Below the pieces are notes generated by a model that saw nothing but the letters and a program-made list of their open reading frames with translations, ran no database searches and had not been told where the DNA came from. Below, one piece after another: positions 48,136 through 48,431 of a stretch of DNA of 48,431 bases. This DNA is from a virus. The position numbers and the translations under genes were made by a program. The stretch is from the IMG/VR virus record IMGVR_UViG_3300000176_000015, positions 1-48,431 of that record; one strand, 5' to 3'. Positions within the stretch are counted from its first letter, which is position 1. The number at the start of each line of letters is the position of its first letter.

Positions 48136-48393
48136 TCACTCCAAGCTCATTCCAAGAACACGCTGCTCCATGACCTTGTTGGCCATGCGCAATGCTTTGT
48201 TGTCGGCCTCCAAGCGATTGATCTTGGTTTGCATGTGCATCAATCGGCTGCTGGCTTGGTCGATCCAATCCTTCACTTCTTGCGGCATAGCGAATTCTTT
48301 TTCTACAGACTTCATTGGTTTCTGTGTACTTTTAGGGGTTTTGCTCGGTTCAACCGACTGTTTTTTGGCGGTTGTTTTTTTGGCGGTGGTCAT
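48136..48393 (-). CDS. Small Lys-rich coiled-coil protein (85 aa)
   Basis: This 85-aa protein begins MTTAKKTTAKKQSVEPSKTP, a basic histone-tail-like start that includes palindrome copy 6. A coiled coil follows (ASSRLMHMQTKINRLEADNK). The start overlaps the stop of a gene cut by the window edge (ATGA). It may bind DNA; role unknown. Confidence 0.6.
   Translation of the reverse strand: MTTAKKTTAKKQSVEPSKTPKSTQKPMKSVEKEFAMPQEVKDWIDQASSRLMHMQTKINRLEADNKALRMANKVMEQRVLGMSLE
48343..48359. repeat. 17-bp palindrome, copy 6 (one arm imperfect)
   Basis: GCTCGGTTCAACCGACT, identical to copy 5 over 20 bases including the TTT before it. On the coding strand it also resembles copy 2 for about 25 bases beyond the palindrome. 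It encodes QSVEPS. Confidence 0.88.
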
Positions 48394-48431
48394 TTGTTTG
48401 ATCCTGTGTTGCGGTCAAGGTTGCGGGTGAT
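48390..48431 (-). CDS. C-terminal end of a gene cut by the window edge
   Basis: Thirteen codons (ITRNLDRNTGSNK) and a TGA that overlaps the next ATG. The coupling suggests a real upstream gene; nothing else can be said. Confidence 0.35.
   Translation of the reverse strand: MTRNLDRNTGSNK

Noticed and set aside
1-48431. Window as a complete circularly permuted genome
   Set aside because: Joining the right edge to the left edge puts a stop a few codons after the primase frame crosses, and the partial gene at the right edge is in a different phase, so the edges do not join simply.

Overview
The window is a stretch of a tailed double-stranded DNA phage genome (Caudoviricetes) with a podovirus-type, broadly P22-like virion plan. 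It carries a large and a probable small terminase subunit, portal, scaffold, HK97-like major capsid protein, adaptor and tail-hub proteins, three fibre-like proteins and a block of ejection proteins. There is no tail sheath and no tape-measure gene. Nested Rz/Rz1-type spanins and a GH19 endolysin point to a Gram-negative host; the sequence alone does not name it. No integrase, tRNA or CRISPR array was found. Both ends cut genes: a primase runs off the left edge, and only the last 13 codons of another gene remain at the right edge. The two edges do not join in frame, so this is part of a larger genome.

Layout: (1) 1-4.8 kb, leftward early genes: Cro-like repressor, HNH endonuclease, ParB-like protein, SF2 helicase, small genes, second HNH, primase start. 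(2) 4.8-5.1 kb, divergent control region with two inverted repeats around a -10-like box. (3) 5.1-8.7 kb, rightward early genes: two tiny membrane peptides at the two ends of the operon, SSB-like protein, PD-(D/E)XK exonuclease whose start carries an HNH-AP2 insertion, and small unknown genes. A strong hairpin terminator at 8.71-8.74 kb separates it from the converging late genes. (4) 48.4-8.8 kb, leftward late genes, in order of transcription: small genes, terminases, ADP-ribosyltransferase-like protein, large polyvalent protein, portal, GroES-like protein, scaffold, capsid, terminator, head and virion accessory proteins, adaptor, fibres, lysis genes, second adaptor, fibre-like protein, tail hub, an acyl carrier protein/ketosynthase cassette, and four ejection proteins. 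No gap longer than about 300 bases lacks a gene.

Most late genes overlap by ATGA or TAATG, which implies translational coupling. Five free-standing homing-type endonucleases (four HNH-type, one GIY-YIG) sit at gene junctions.

Most notable: a phage-borne ACP plus a ketosynthase with complete catalytic residues (14.9-16.3 kb); a 17-bp palindrome present six times across the genome, read in all three codon phases and therefore apparently conserved as DNA, with one copy inside the ParB-like gene; a homing endonuclease insertion flanked by a synonymously recoded copy of the exonuclease start; and a GG...MRxAL peptide motif scattered through several head and ejection proteins.
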